Of a stretch of 64,000 nt of DNA, positions 24,491 through 37,535 are shown one piece after another. Numbering within the stretch: the first letter of the stretch is position 1; each line of letters opens with the position of its first letter. Under the pieces are notes generated by a model. It was not told where the DNA came from. It worked only from the letters and a program-made list of their open reading frames with translations, and ran no database searches. The DNA comes from Carallia brachiata (taxonomy: Eukaryota; Streptophyta; Magnoliopsida; Malpighiales; Rhizophoraceae), in the NCBI GenBank assembly GCA_021464245.1, contig JADCRB010000075.1:2657706-2721705 (forward strand), read 5' to 3'. The translations under genes and the position numbers were made by a program.

Positions 24491-26800
24491 ACCCCCTCTT
24501 AAATGTGTTGGCTGCTCTGTCATGGACAATTTAGTTGCAAGAAAGGATACAAATAATATTCATTAGATGACACCCAAGTGAATAGAATATAGACTTTTAT
24601 TTTAAAAATTTTGAGCTTTGTTTTCAGAAAAAAAGAGTGCTGGATTTAGGATATAAATGTTGACCCTTTTGTCAATGACTTCTTGATGAAGAATGTTGGT
24701 GGTGATGTGTGGATAAAAACTTTTTTTTTTTTTTTTCTGATCAGAAGGTGCGGATAAAAAGTTTACATGTGCATAATATATACATAAACTATACATAAAG
24801 GTTCAGTTAATGGAAAATCTATATGGGTCTTTTGTTCCACAGCTAGAATAGTTTTGCATTCATCCATGAAACTAGAAAGAACATTTCTACATAGTTGATG
24901 GGACATTTGTGAAGAACTTTCGTTAACTTCTTGGCCAAAACACATTAATAATTTTTCTGCTGTTTCTTGATTGAATGTTACGATCCAAATTTTTGATTGA
25001 ATCTTGATCCAATTCTTAATTTGATGCCAAGATATACTGAGGTCCTTGCCACTTTTTGCCATTTTGGGGAGTGCTCATTTTGTGATTATTGATCTAAGGT
25101 TGTTCCGTTTACTTGCCTCTTGCTGATTCATGTGCGTGCGTTTTTTTTTTTTTTTTAACATCTCATTCTCCCTGTAAAAAAATTTCTTAGTTTTGCCTTG
25201 ATACTTTGATAGGACATTATGAGTGAGTGTGTGTGTGTGTTATTTTTAATATATTAAGGAACAATGATCATAGGCAATGAAATAGACAATAATTTTCTTT
25301 TAGTCTCATGAACAACTTAATTTTCCATTTTGTATGTTTTTGGATTTCAATTGTCTAATTTAAAACATTTCATGTTTTTTTTTTTTTTCATAATCATTAG
25401 TCTTTTTTTCTTAAAAATGTGTCATTTAATTAATAACATCACAATAGTTTAGTAAAACAATTGCAATCTCAACGTAAACTTCGAAATCGACCCACACTCA
25501 AGCTCTCCTATAGAATAATAATAGATTAGTAATCAAGAAGAATGCCACATGGACACAAACTTTTTTTTTCTATATATATATAGAAATGCCATGAGCAACG
25601 CAATTCTAAGTATTCAAAGGTCGTAGTAATTCATTCTAAATTTATAAATATGAAACTAACAATTTTTAGTATATTATACTAATAATAAATTTTAAATGTT
25701 GTATCAAATTAGCGTGTTCATCAATTCATGTGGATAGATTCTCATCCCATTATGTTGACTGATTATAAAGATTTCACTATCTTATCACTGGAAGTGATAA
25801 CGATTTGGTGTATTTTCTCATATATTGATTTGAGTTTAAGTTTTTTACTGTCGCTCATCCTTAATAAACGAAGATTTATTCAAAAAATTTAATGTTGAAT
25901 TTTGAACTTGTTACTATTGCACTTAGTTGTGCTAAAGATTTACTCAATTTTAACAATGTTCAACTAATAGATTGTATATATTCAAGAATTGAATAGGTGA
26001 CAACCAACCTAAATTCCTTAATACACTAACCAACATATCACCATCTCTTTGATATTGTAAAAAATATACATATATCTTAAAGTCTTAACAGTATACAACG
26101 CATGATTGCAGCTGTCACAGATGACTTGCTCTAAAACTAATTACTATTTACTTTAGTTATTGATAATTTGAAACACCAGCGCCTAACTTAACGGCTAATT
26201 TTTTTGAATTTTTTGGATGGACATATTTGTCCTTGTCTCTCCCTCTTGCTTTTTTGAAGTTTTGTGCACTTTGCGAATATGTTTGAACTTTGAAATGGAG
26301 CGGTACATGGGATCTTTTTTGTGGGTCCAAGGCTCATTTATTTGTCAGCCCTAAAAATATAAATTAATAAATTTGAACAAAATTCTCACCGAACCCATTG
26401 TGTAATCTTTTTGAATATATAATTTGTTATTTCCATTTTAGTTAAAAATAGAAAGCTATGGGTGTTATTTTATAAGGAATATCATGTTTATTAAGGAGAG
26501 TAAATTTAATTTACGTAAATTTAATTTCACTAAATATTTTGACAGAATTTCGAACTTATAACTATAATTTGTTTCAATGGATGGAAAACTACAAACTTAA
26601 AAATAAAAAAGTGACACAATCTTTAAAAATCTTCATTAGCAAATGGGTGTTTGCATAAAAAAAAAAATTCCACTTTTATGTTTTGTGTAGTGGCACTATG
26701 GTCATTTCGTAATTCATATCTAAAAAAAAAATTAATTCAAACGTAAATATTCAAATTTTCCCAACGGTCACCTCCCAAGCCTCCCCAACACAGAAAAGCC

Positions 26801-26847
26801 ACTCTCTCTCTCTCACTCTCTCTCTCTCCAAGTCTAACATCATCAAC

Positions 26848-26882
<35 letters not shown>
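26801..26882. repeat. (CT)n tracts in the promoter/leader of the kinesin gene
   Basis: Two CT runs (about 26801-26828 and 26851-26882), 70-150 bases upstream of the start codon. CT-rich leaders are common in plants. Confidence 0.9.
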
Positions 26883-26884
<2 letters not shown>

Positions 26885-26951
26885 TGGCAAGAACCCAAGA
26901 AATCGAAGAAGCGAATCGAAGGGCAGATTGATTGATTGAACAGAAGAAACC

Positions 26952-29900
26952 ATGAAGTCAATTACAGAGAGGAGAAGCGACAATGGTTTCCTTGGAACCA
27001 TCTCAGCTTCGTCGATTCGCAATCTCTTTCCTCGGTCGATCTCTTCTTCCAAGCACAAAACTCCACATTCTAAAAACCCTCAGATCTTCCGATGCCGAAA
27101 ATACCCCTCCTCTGTCTCCCAACATCATCAATATCAGTGACCCCCCTCTGTCTCCTTCAATCCCCAAGCCATTGTCGCCGTCCAAGATAACGACTTCCGC
27201 CGGCGAGATCACCGGATCTGAAATCCCGAGTGAACCAGCTTCCCCTCCTCGGGTTCCTTCGGTCAAGGCAAGTATCAAAGAATCGAGAAAAAAAGAGAAC
27301 AAAAGAAAAAAAAAAAAATGAAACCCCATTTTGCGTTTTACAAAGTTGTTTTGTTCTAGTGTGAAAGTTGTGTTCTTTTGTTTTGATTTGGGCTCTTGGG
27401 TTATTTTTTGCAATTGGGTCACTTTCGATTTTTGTGTATGTAATTGGGTTCTTGTGGTTGTTTGAAATTTGCAGGGGGAGATCAATGGATCGGACGGTCA
27501 GCTGGAAGTGCTGGATCCGCCGGTGAAGGTTTGTTTTAAGTGCTTGATGTGTTAGATTTCAAGCTTGATAATGAGTATTCTTGATTTGATTTCATTTTTC
27601 TCTATTTTAGATTTCAAGCTTGATAAATTCTTGCATTGATTCCAGTTTTCTCTATTATTGAGTTTAGCTTTTGTAATTCGAGTTTGTTTCGTTTGTCTCT
27701 GTTTGAATGTCATCAAAGGTTGTGGTGAGAATTAGACCGGAAAGTGACCGTGAAATCGGAGGCGATGTGTCGGTGAGGAAGATTGGTATGGATACAGTGT
27801 GCATTAGCAATCGGAAATTTACTTTTGACTCGGTACTGGACTCGAGTTCAAGCCAGGTATGGAACTCTGTCACCTTTTTTTTTATTGAAAGGATTTTACT
27901 TTAATTTCAGCATAATTCAATCAGATGGATGTGTGCTAGGTTTTTTTTTTGGATTTGATTGGTAATTTGCTGGACTTGTGCTTTTTTGTGTGTGTGTGTT
28001 GCCAGGAAAATGTGTTCAAACTAGTTGGCATTCCTTTGGTTAAGCCGCACTAGTTGGTTACAATGCCTCCATCTTGTCATATGGACAGGTACTTATAGTT
28101 GTTTCTCGAATATTTTTTTTTTTTGGTTAACAAAGACCATGGTTGATTTGTGGTTCCTGCTATATGTTCTATATGATTATTCCTGTTTATGAGAGTTTGT
28201 TGTGTGTTTGTTAGACCGGAAGTGGGAAGACCTACACCATGTGGGGCCCGCCAAGCGCCATGGTTGAGGATCCTTCTCCAACCAGTCGCGAGGGCATTGT
28301 TCCGCGTACTTTTCAAATGCTATTTGCTGAGATTCAGAAAGTAAGAACAAGATTTTCTTTCTAAAGCAGTCTGAAAGAGGTCCTTGGACTATGAGGGATT
28401 TTCTCATAAATATTTGTTTGGATTGGCCTATGTAGGAACAAGAGAATTCCGAGGAGAAGCAGATAAATTACCAGTGCAGATGCTCTTTCCTTGAGGTGAA
28501 TGTTCTCTAAGAATCTGACTCAGATTGGGACTTGATTTGTTTCCTTGCCTGATTGATTATAAATGCAGATATACAATGAGAGAATTGGGGACTTGCTTGA
28601 TCCAGGTCAACGAAACCTAGAGGTGAAACCATCCCGTCTTTAAACATTGATTTTGTTTTCAATTTTTTCATCTTCCCTAAAGTTTTATTGTTGGCTGCAT
28701 TGTAACATGCTCTTTTATTACAATTCTTCTAGATAAGGGATGACCCTAAAATTGGCCTTTATGTCGAGAATCTGACTGAGGAGTACGTGACTAGCTACGA
28801 GGATGTGATGCAAATTTTAATCAAGGTAGGCAGGCATAGTTTCAAGATGTCTTACTCACCCTAGCTCTTAAATTACATGGAGTATATTGCCTTAAACACT
28901 ATGCTATGCATATTCTTCTCATTTTTCTTTTCCCGTTACTATGAAAGATGTGTGCATACGATGCAGGGACTTTCAAGCAGAAAAGTTGGAGCAACAAGCA
29001 TTAACTCTAAGAGCTCTAGGTCTCATGTTGTATTCACTCTGATCATGGAGTCTTGGTGCAAGGTACATTATTGTTGCGGTTTAGTTGCTTTTAATTACAA
29101 TCAGGATGCCGTTCCCCCTTGGCTGTGTTATCAGATGGAATTTAACCTAAGATGTGTAATTACTGATTATTGATCAATTAACTGTGCATATATGTATATT
29201 GTACATATGCAATAGCTAGTGCATGTTTTTTTTTGTGGAATCCTGGGGTCATTGCTTGTTAGTTCTGCCACTTACATGCTTGGTCAGTTGCAGGGAACTT
29301 CGTCAAAATGTTTCAGTAGTTCAAAGATTAGCAGAATCAGCTTCATTGATCTAGCTGGATTGGATAAAAATACACCAGATGATGTGAGCAAACAGTTTGT
29401 AAAAGAAGGCACAGATATAAAGAAGTCCTTGTCACAGCTAGGGTATGAAGCCTTCATCCCAATATCAGCAGAACTACATTTTTGCTGAACTCCTTAATGT
29501 TGTAATTACATGAAATCTGTGTTGTCATTATTATGTTCCACCTTTCAACGGCTTATGGAAGGGTGTTATGTTGTTCCATGTCTAGTAAATTTGTTAAGAA
29601 AATGGTGGAATATATATTCGCAGCCCATTGCTAACCCTGTACTTTTATGTTTCCTTGCCAGGAAACTGGTACACACACTCGCAAAAGGAACTCATCAGCA
29701 GAAAATTGAAGATTTGCCATATAAAGGGTCCTGTCTGACTCATTTGCTACGAGAGTCACTTGGTGGCAATGCAAAACTAACTGTTATCTGCAACATTTCC
29801 TCTGATAGCAGGTAATCCAGTTGCAATTTTTTTTACTGAGCAAAACATTTATGCTAATGTATTCAGCATTGTTTTCTTCATCTGAAAGTAGGATTATCGT

Positions 29901-32858
29901 TTTGAATGCAGAAATAATGGTGAGACACTGAGGACACTCAGATTTGGTAAACGAATTAAATCCATAAAAAATGAGCCAGTAATAAATGAAATTTCAGAAG
30001 ATGATGTTAATGATTTGAGTGATCAGATTCGTCAATTAAAGGTATCCCAAAGACAGTAGATTTTCCCAATTGTATATGTAACTAATTATTGATTTCAATA
30101 TCATTAAGATTTAAATGTCTATGCCTTATTCTGCCATTCATAGGAAGAACTTGTACGAGCAAAATCTGATGCCTGCTATGTGGTTGGGAGCAAAAATCAA
30201 TATTTCAAAGGACAAAATGTGCGAGAAAGCTTGAATCACTTGAGAGTAAGCCTTAATCGCTCACTGATGTTACCCCGAATAGATAATGATTCTAACAGTG
30301 AGGTGGATGTTGATGAGAATGACATTAGAGAATTGCCAGCACCTAGAAAATTTGCACAGCTCTTCTGAGAACTCAAGAGCTCTATCTGACAACCGAGACT
30401 CTGCACACTTCACTTCTGTTGAAGAAAGTTTTGAGACTGGTTTGATGAGTGAAGATGAAGTGAATGGACCAGATGAGACTCCCAATAATGATATCAATTT
30501 GGGAAGAAATAAGGACAGCGTTGCATCCAAAGATGACCTCTTAATTAATAACTGTAACACCTTAAGTGTAGCTGATCCTGCTCTCAGAAGTAGCATTTCT
30601 ATTAGCTTGTGCCATCAATCTTTAGTTCTTCAAGAGCCAACATTGTCCGAGTCACCTAAAATTGCAAATACCCGGAAAAGCTTGGGCATTTCATCAGCAC
30701 TTTCAGTAAGTCAAAACAATGTATCTGAGAGTTCCAACATTAAGGAGGTGCCTCCTCATCTTCTGAAACAAAGTGAACATATCCGCTCATCTTTGCGTTC
30801 AAGCAAGATTTTCTCAAGCCCCACTGATTCATTGGCAGCTAGCCTTCAGAGAGGTTTGCAGATTATTGACTATCACCAGCGAAACTCAGCATCTAACAAG
30901 TCTTCAGTCTCTTTCTCCTTTGAGCACCTGGCATTGAATCCTTCTCCAGAAGTTAACGGCGCCCATGCTTCTGCTCTAAAGTTAGTAGAGCAGAAGCCAT
31001 CATCTGATGGACCTTCAGCTTTGTTACTTTGTGCATTTTGTCATCAAAAAGTAAATGAAAACTCGACTGGCATCCAGGATGGCTTGAAGGGATGGAATCC
31101 TGCAGGGAATAGTGGACTGATGACTCATGTACCCAAAGTAGTATGTTTGCAATTGTTATACTTCTTTCATTATGTATATTTGTGTTGTATATACCTCGTT
31201 AGATTTGGCTCATATTGTTACTCTCCTGTTTCAGAGTGCAGACAACTTGGCAGAGGCCCATGAAAGAGAGAAGAACTTAAAAATATTTGTTTGGAGCAAG
31301 CAGCTAAAATTGAACAATTGAATCAGCTGGTGAGAATTCTTTTGACCTCTTGAAGTACGGTAACCTCATAATTCCGATACCAGCATTTTGACCACCCAAA
31401 TTTATTTCAGGTAGAGCAATACAAACATGTGGGAGAAGTTTCCATCACGGAACGTGATCAAAAAAGTGATAGTCTTTGTATTGAGGGTCCCATGAGTAAA
31501 ACAGTTCTGGTTGAGGGATCCAAAAGTGAAGGCTTTCATTCTTTTGAGGATCAAAACGAGGTTAATTTGTTGTACAATTTATCAGCAGATCACTGAATCT
31601 TTTATGAATTTCACTTTCATCTTATTTGTTTCCACTTATTGTTGCAGCTTTTGAGACTCAATAATGAAGAGGATAATCAACCGGAGCTTGTGAAGGAAAA
31701 ATGTGAAATGAAAGAAGTTCAGGAAGTACTGGATCATGGTAACTCATGTTTTGACATGGAGAAAGAATCACTTCTCAAGGAAATTCAAAATTTAAGGACA
31801 CAGTTGGAGTCACATGATGATGCATCAAGAAGTAAATCTACTGAGAGGCTAAGATCCTCTTTGTTGACACGATCCATCCAACTGCAAAAAGTGTGGATGT
31901 TAAACATGCTAGTGAGGATGAACTTGAGAAGGAAAGACAAAGATGGACAGAAATGGAGAGTGAATGGATATCTTTGACTGATGACCTGAGGATTGATCTC
32001 GAATCCAGTCGTCGACATGCTGAGAAAGTGGAGATGGAATTGAGTTTAGAGAAGAGGTGCACTGAGGAGTTGGATGATGCACTTCACAGGGCTGTCCTCG
32101 GTCATGCTAGAATGGTTGAACACTATGCTGAACTGCAAGAGAAGTATAATGACTTAGTTGGAAAGCACCGTGCAATCATGGAAGGGATTGCAGAGGTAAA
32201 GAGGGCAGCAGAAAAAGCAGGAAAAAAGGGCGGTGCCGCTTTGCCAAATCGCTTGCAGCGGAGCTTTCTGCCCTGAGAGTCGAGAGAGAAAAGGAGAGGG
32301 ATTTCTTGAAAAAGGAGAACAAGAGTCTGCGAATCCAACTTAGAGACACGGCAGAAGCTGTTCATGCTGCTGGAGAACTCCTTGTTAGACTAAGAGAAGC
32401 TGAGCAAGCTGCTTCAGTTGCAGAGGTACACTTCTATAGAGTGCCAAAATTTGATGCCTTTAGTCACCTTAGTTTAGACAATTCTATATATATAAGTTTT
32501 ATCTCACATACATTTCGGTACATTTTGGGGAAATTTAAACGAGTTGGGATTTGAATCCTCGACTTCCTAGCTGGTTTTTGACTGATTATTCCTATTCTTG
32601 ACGTTTTCTTCTATGCAGGAGAACTTTACAAATGTTCAGCAAGAGAATGAAAAGTTAAAGAAGCAGATTGAGAAGCTGAAAAGAAAACACAAGATGGAGA
32701 TGATCACAATGAAGCAATACATGGCAGAGAGCAAATTACCTGAATCTGCATTGCAGCCACTATACAGGGAGGAATCTAATGTTGCACACAATACAATAGC
32801 GGATGACGACCAGGCATGGAGAGCAGAATTTGGAGCAATATATCAAGAGCATTACTGA
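26952..32858 (+). CDS. KIN-12-type kinesin motor protein, 17 exons, with several frame breaks
   Basis: Exons: 26952-27267, 27475-27528, 27719-27856, 28006-28088, 28215-28340, 28436-28495, 28569-28622, 28733-28825, 28967-29062, 29294-29442, 29662-29811, 29912-30041, 30144-31140, 31235-31329, 31411-31560, 31648-32425, 32619-32858; about 1,237 aa if the breaks are ignored. N-terminal kinesin motor: P-loop GQTGSGKT (split by intron 4), switch I NSKSSRSH, switch II DLAGLD (usual DLAGSE), then [10 protein letters not shown] as neck boundary. The middle is Ser-rich; the C-terminal third is coiled coil. Architecture and C-terminus fit the KIN-12E/F group; KIN-12 kinesins act at the phragmoplast in cell division. 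Intron 1 needs a GC donor (AAG|GCAAGT) to keep frame. Net frame changes fall near 27060-27095, 28044, 30335, 31280, 31888 and 32236. Start 26952 rests on the N-terminal residues [10 protein letters not shown] looking motif-like; 26983 is an alternative. Confidence 0.85.
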
Positions 32859-35170
32859 GTCATCCAAATGAACAAAAGGGTCTCCACTTGCTGCCTGTCA
32901 GTAGAAATTCAGTTCCATCTCTTTGTTGCTTGATAATAGACCTTACTCGGGTCGGTTAAATTTTTTTTTTTATTACTATTTTATTGCATAAAGTGCGAGC
33001 CTTGGTGTAACGAAAGCCTCATGCACTGGGAGGACTTCTTTTTTTTTTTTTTTTTTGTTGTTTTAAACTCTCGTTATTGTATGATTTAATGTCCGGTGTG
33101 CATGATATTCACATTTGATACCTTATGAGTTTCTTTGTTATCTTGTGGTGATGTAATAAAAATTGTGGTCGAAGGTGATTGTATCTTTAGTTTATTGCAT
33201 TGTTCTGTTAATTTTTTTTTGTTAAAAACGTCTAGTCTAAACAAATTTAATTACACCTTTAATATTTCTTGTTGTTTGCACGTAAAGAAACAAGAGAGAA
33301 GTTTGTTGAGGTCACTTAGATATAATGTCGGCTGTTTCCAAGTCAACTTCATGAGCAAGAAGTTTGTTGATTAAAAAAGGTTCTACTTTAAATATATTAA
33401 AACTTATATCTTTATTTTTATGATCTCAAATTCTAATTCTGTGAAAATGTATTGAAGTTATGAAAATTAAAAACATTACGTTATTATATAACTCACAATC
33501 TGATAAATCTCATAATAAACTAAAAAAATTCAACGTTAATGTAGGGTATGAATGTTCGTGTTAGTAATGAGTTATGCTTGGTCTTTAGTTTATTTAAAGA
33601 GCGCAAGACCTCATCAACCCTTGTATAACAGTGCATTCAAAGCCGTACATGTTCGTTAGTGGCACTTACCTAAATATTTCTAGTCAATGCACATACAGAA
33701 ACCAGTATTGACCGATCCGTTTGTTTTTCTAGAATAATTGCTTATCTCCTTTATTTTTTTAAACTCGAAAATAGTCAGTGATTATATGTTAAATCATAGT
33801 GGAATGATGGGATTTGTCCAAGTTTTTAGACCTTGTAAAGGGGTGCTTTGCACCGAGTCTCACTTAACTTATTGACATTGTGAGTGGTCAGAGGTACATG
33901 TCTGACTAAATTAGTACATTGATGTGAAACTAAAATGTTGTAACACTGTTCTTCTTTGAAAAAAAAAAAATTGTAACACTGTAACAGACAAAGATAAAAA
34001 ATTAGGTCTGCCATTATGTGATAGACCTTATTTTGCTGATTGCTCCAGTTTGGTTCCATTACTATAGTTGATCTTTCAAAATTTGTTCGATTCTACTAAA
34101 TTGCTTATATGATTTATCAAACTACGAAGTAGGGGCAATTTTTACCGACCCGATCTAAATAACTTGATTGAAATCTAACTCAGCATAATACACATTTACT
34201 CAAAAGACAAGAGCATTCTAAATCTAAAATCCCTTAAACTCGAGAACCCAACATTCAATGGGCCTGAATGTCTAAGAACCTACCCAAAACGACGTGATCT
34301 GAATTCACTCCTACGGTTGTGCCACCATTACCTAAAAGGTTAGTATGCAGACATATTTTAGTTAGAGTGATTGAAAATGTGTGTTTTTAAATATAAGATT
34401 TAAGATTCGAACTTCAGTCTTCTTTTTCATTTGCCATCTTCTTAATAATCGGCAATCATCTCTTCTTCACACTAAAAAGGATAAAAAAAAAAAAATAATG
34501 TTAGTACATAAGATTGCCTTCCTTTTAATTATGCATCACTTAAATGAGCCGAGATTGCCCAATTAATGCTATAGACGAGTAATACTTGTGTGTGATCTAC
34601 ATACCTTATCACTACATGGGTCTTCTTCATAATTTTCCCAAAAAAAAAAAAAAAAGAATACAAGGGCAATTAGATCGCACTTAAAAGGACATGATCATAT
34701 ATGGCATTTGGACATAGGTCTTAAAACAATAATGCTAAAATCACGAGTTTCGATTTCTTCCTTAATTAAATGTCACTATAAATTGCCTTTCTCCTTCCCT
34801 TCCGCAATTAGAAATAATCTATCTTTGATGCTCTTTATCTTAGATCCTTCATCCATCAGAGGAGTAAACAAGTAGTTTACCTTAAATTAAAATATATAAA
34901 AAAGTGAGGATATCTAGGATGATCATCCCATTAAGTCTCTGCCTTACCATTTATGTATTTTACAAAGTTGTAACACATATGAGCCCTCAAGGCGTACACT
35001 TTATTAACCACAAGATTTAACTGTCCATTGGGTTTAGTCACCTGATCTAATGGACCAAAGGTTATGTGCACGTACATATAATCCAATTTTCACTTCAAGG
35101 GAGATTCCTAAATTTATGCTTTAATATAAAACTATAGACATTACTTTATTTCTATAATAGGACTAGTGAA
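32859..35170. other. Kinesin 3'UTR and intergenic region
   Basis: 3'UTR sequence follows the TGA (T-runs at 32961 and 33040). The remainder is AT-rich spacer with no supported gene. Confidence 0.6.
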
Positions 35171-35176
35171 AGAACT

Positions 35177-35220
35177 TATAAATATCATAGCCTTTCTGTT
35201 TCCTTGAACCAAAACCCTAA
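35177..35220 (+). promoter_or_regulatory. TATA box and telo-box of the HMA-fold gene
   Basis: A perfect TATAAATA at 35177-35184 is followed 27 bases later by AAACCCTAA (35212-35220), which would lie at or just after the transcription start. The start codon is about 170 bases further on. Confidence 0.6.
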
Positions 35221-35385
35221 GGCATCTCTTTATTAGCAATACACACATTTTTGTTCTATCAAAAAAACAGGAGAAAAAAAAACACTTATTGTCTCTGCCT
35301 TTGTATCAGTCCCACAATAAATCTCCCACAAAAAAAATAAAAATAAAAATAAATTAAAAAAAATCTAATTGACTGGGGAAAAAAG

Positions 35386-36047
35386 ATGGATTCTTCACCC
35401 CATTTTCGTACAAACATGGTATGGACTGAAACAAAATGAATTTAGTTGGACATATGTTGTGATTTTTATCTTTTGATTTTGTTGTTTTTTTCTTCCTCAT
35501 TGTGACATCAAAGCATTCATTTTTGCAGACTTGTGGCTTGAAACTGGAAACTCAGTTCCCTGGTTGGCATAGGACAATCAACAAAGTATTGAAAAAAATT
35601 CAAGGTATATCTTATTTTTCTTTTCATAATGTTTTTTAATGCTTCTATTAGTATAGTATTATTATTTTTCATTTCATACTCACAAGTGGTAATGATCAGT
35701 CTCTCTCTCTTCTTCTTTTTTTTTTTTTTTTGGATTGATGAATTTATATAGCTATTTCTTTGTGATTTTATTCAGGGGTCAACTACAGCATAGATGTTGA
35801 ACAAGGGATGGCATATATTTCTGGTAGAGTAGACCCACAAAGAATCCTAAGGTTGCTTGCCAAAGCAGGGAAACATGCAGTTCTTTGCTGGGTTGAGGCA
35901 GGAAATCAAAACATGGTGAACCCTTTTGGGAGTGGCTACCAGTATCATCAGTATCAATATCCCCCAAGCTATCCCATGACCCATTACTATCCCCATGGAT
36001 ACACATATTATGGATATGGACTTCACAACTATCCTTCATGGGCTTAG
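35386..36047 (+). CDS. HMA-fold protein without the metal-binding cysteines
   Basis: Exons 35386-35418, 35529-35604 and 35776-36047, giving 126 aa. Residues about 12-75 match the plant heavy-metal-associated (HMA) fold: a KLETQFPGWHRTINKVLKKIQGV strand-helix unit, then SIDVEQGMAYISGRVDPQRILRLLAKAGKHA. Where HIPP proteins have MxCxxC this one has LETQFPGW, so Cu/Zn/Cd binding by the usual site is not expected. The C-terminal third is Tyr/Pro/His-rich (YQYHQYQYPPSYP, then YYPHGYTYYGYG) and ends PSWA, with no CaaX box for isoprenylation. Related plant proteins are annotated 'heavy metal-associated isoprenylated plant protein-like'. Function unknown; a protein-interaction role is inference. All three exons join in frame with GT-AG signals. 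Confidence 0.8.
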
Positions 36048-36577
36048 ATATGCATCTTCCATGGGATATGGAGACCTATTTTTTGTTTAGTCTCTTTGCA
36101 TCCCAAGGAGTATTAATTTAGCTTGAGACACTGCCTTTTTTTTTGTTGTGTCTCTATCTCTAGTTATGAGTGTTTTTTTTTTTTTTTTTTGGGTTGGAAT
36201 GGTGCAAATGGATGCTCATGGTTTTTTATCACTGGCTCCATTGTCCCATTTTCTTGTGTTCCAATGTTTTATCTGGTTTTGAAAGGATTCAAGCAAACTT
36301 TTATCTTTTGTTAGCACAATTTGAATGTTGACTTTTGTTATTATGGATATGTTATGGACAATTTTATAGCCTGTTTTTGTTTAGTTTCCCTACCTTGGTT
36401 CCCATACTTTTCTTGCCTTTTTTTTTTTTTTGGTTGGACTTGATTGTTTCTATACCTCCATAGCTTTTTCTTTTGCTTTTTCTGTTTCAACAGCGATGGA
36501 AGAGCAAGGAGAAGCATGTGGCTTAAGCTACAATATTGCTCAATTGATACTAAATTATAGTAACAAGAAAAAAAAAG

Positions 36578-36654
36578 TCTAGCAGATATAACTAGTAACA
36601 ACAACTCAAAAAAAAAAAAAATCTAGCAGATATAACTAGTAACAACAACTCAAA
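36578..36654 (+). repeat. 44-bp tandem duplication
   Basis: TCTAGCAGATATAACTAGTA followed by ACAACAACTCAAA starts at 36578 and again at 36622, separated by a poly(A) run. The two copies look identical, so the duplication is recent or maintained. Confidence 0.9.
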
Positions 36655-37489
36655 TTTTACTTACCCTTTGTTTGGTTTAGACGTTAAATTAGAATGTAAA
36701 AGAAAATTTTTTAACAGTGCTATTTATCACGAGCCAAACATCACGAAACCCTCACGAAAAAAGTAGTCAAAGGAGAAGTTATCCAATAGTTTTGGTTAAA
36801 GTTTTAATTTTTTTTAATAAAAATTAAATTTTTACAAAAAAATAATAAATTATAAATAATATTTAGTGTTACCTTAAATAATATTTAGCAATATTTTAAA
36901 TGCAATTTTTATAATAAAAAATAAATTTTAAATAATATTTAATATTACTTAAATATATTTAATATTACTCTACACCACATTTAAAAAAACTACCTTTAAA
37001 GTTTTGAATTAAAAAGAAAATTAAAAAAAAATGCCGCTGTTGTGCGCTTTCGTGAATTTGGAAATCGTGGCCAATATCATTATTCTTTTAAATATTAAGG
37101 CACTTTCCAGCGTTTGAGAGAAAGATACTGCTGTATAATGATAAGAAGAGTCATACAATGTTTTTTCGCTGTTAAACCCTTAAAAAATTAAAATAAATGA
37201 AATCAAAATTACCTTAATAACCGCAACTTTTTTTTTTTTGTCTTTTGTATCTATTTTAAACCACTTAATAATTTTGTGTAAGATCTTTTGATAAATTTTA
37301 CAATACATTTTTTTTATTATTTCTTGTACAATCAAAATATATTTACTAACATATTATTAATATTATTTACACCACAAGCTCACGATCTTACATTTTTTTT
37401 CTTACAATATTTTTTTCACAATTTTTTTTTTTACAAAAATTTCACACCCTAAATAGACCATTGAAGTGATTTTTCATCATCACAGATGT

Positions 37490-37535
37490 GCATCACATCA
37501 CACGAAATTTGAGCATCACATCACACGAAATTTGT
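37490..37535 (+). repeat. 23-bp tandem duplication
   Basis: Two head-to-tail copies of GCATCACATCACACGAAATT plus TGA/TGT. Confidence 0.9.

Larger units (their letters stand above)
18849..26950. other. 8-kb gene desert
   Basis: No open frame shows a recognised family. The stretch is AT-rich with poly(A/T) runs. It holds a 411-bp insert between 11-bp direct repeats (21233-21665), a long foldback structure (24111-24490) and a CT microsatellite next to the kinesin start. Confidence 0.6.
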
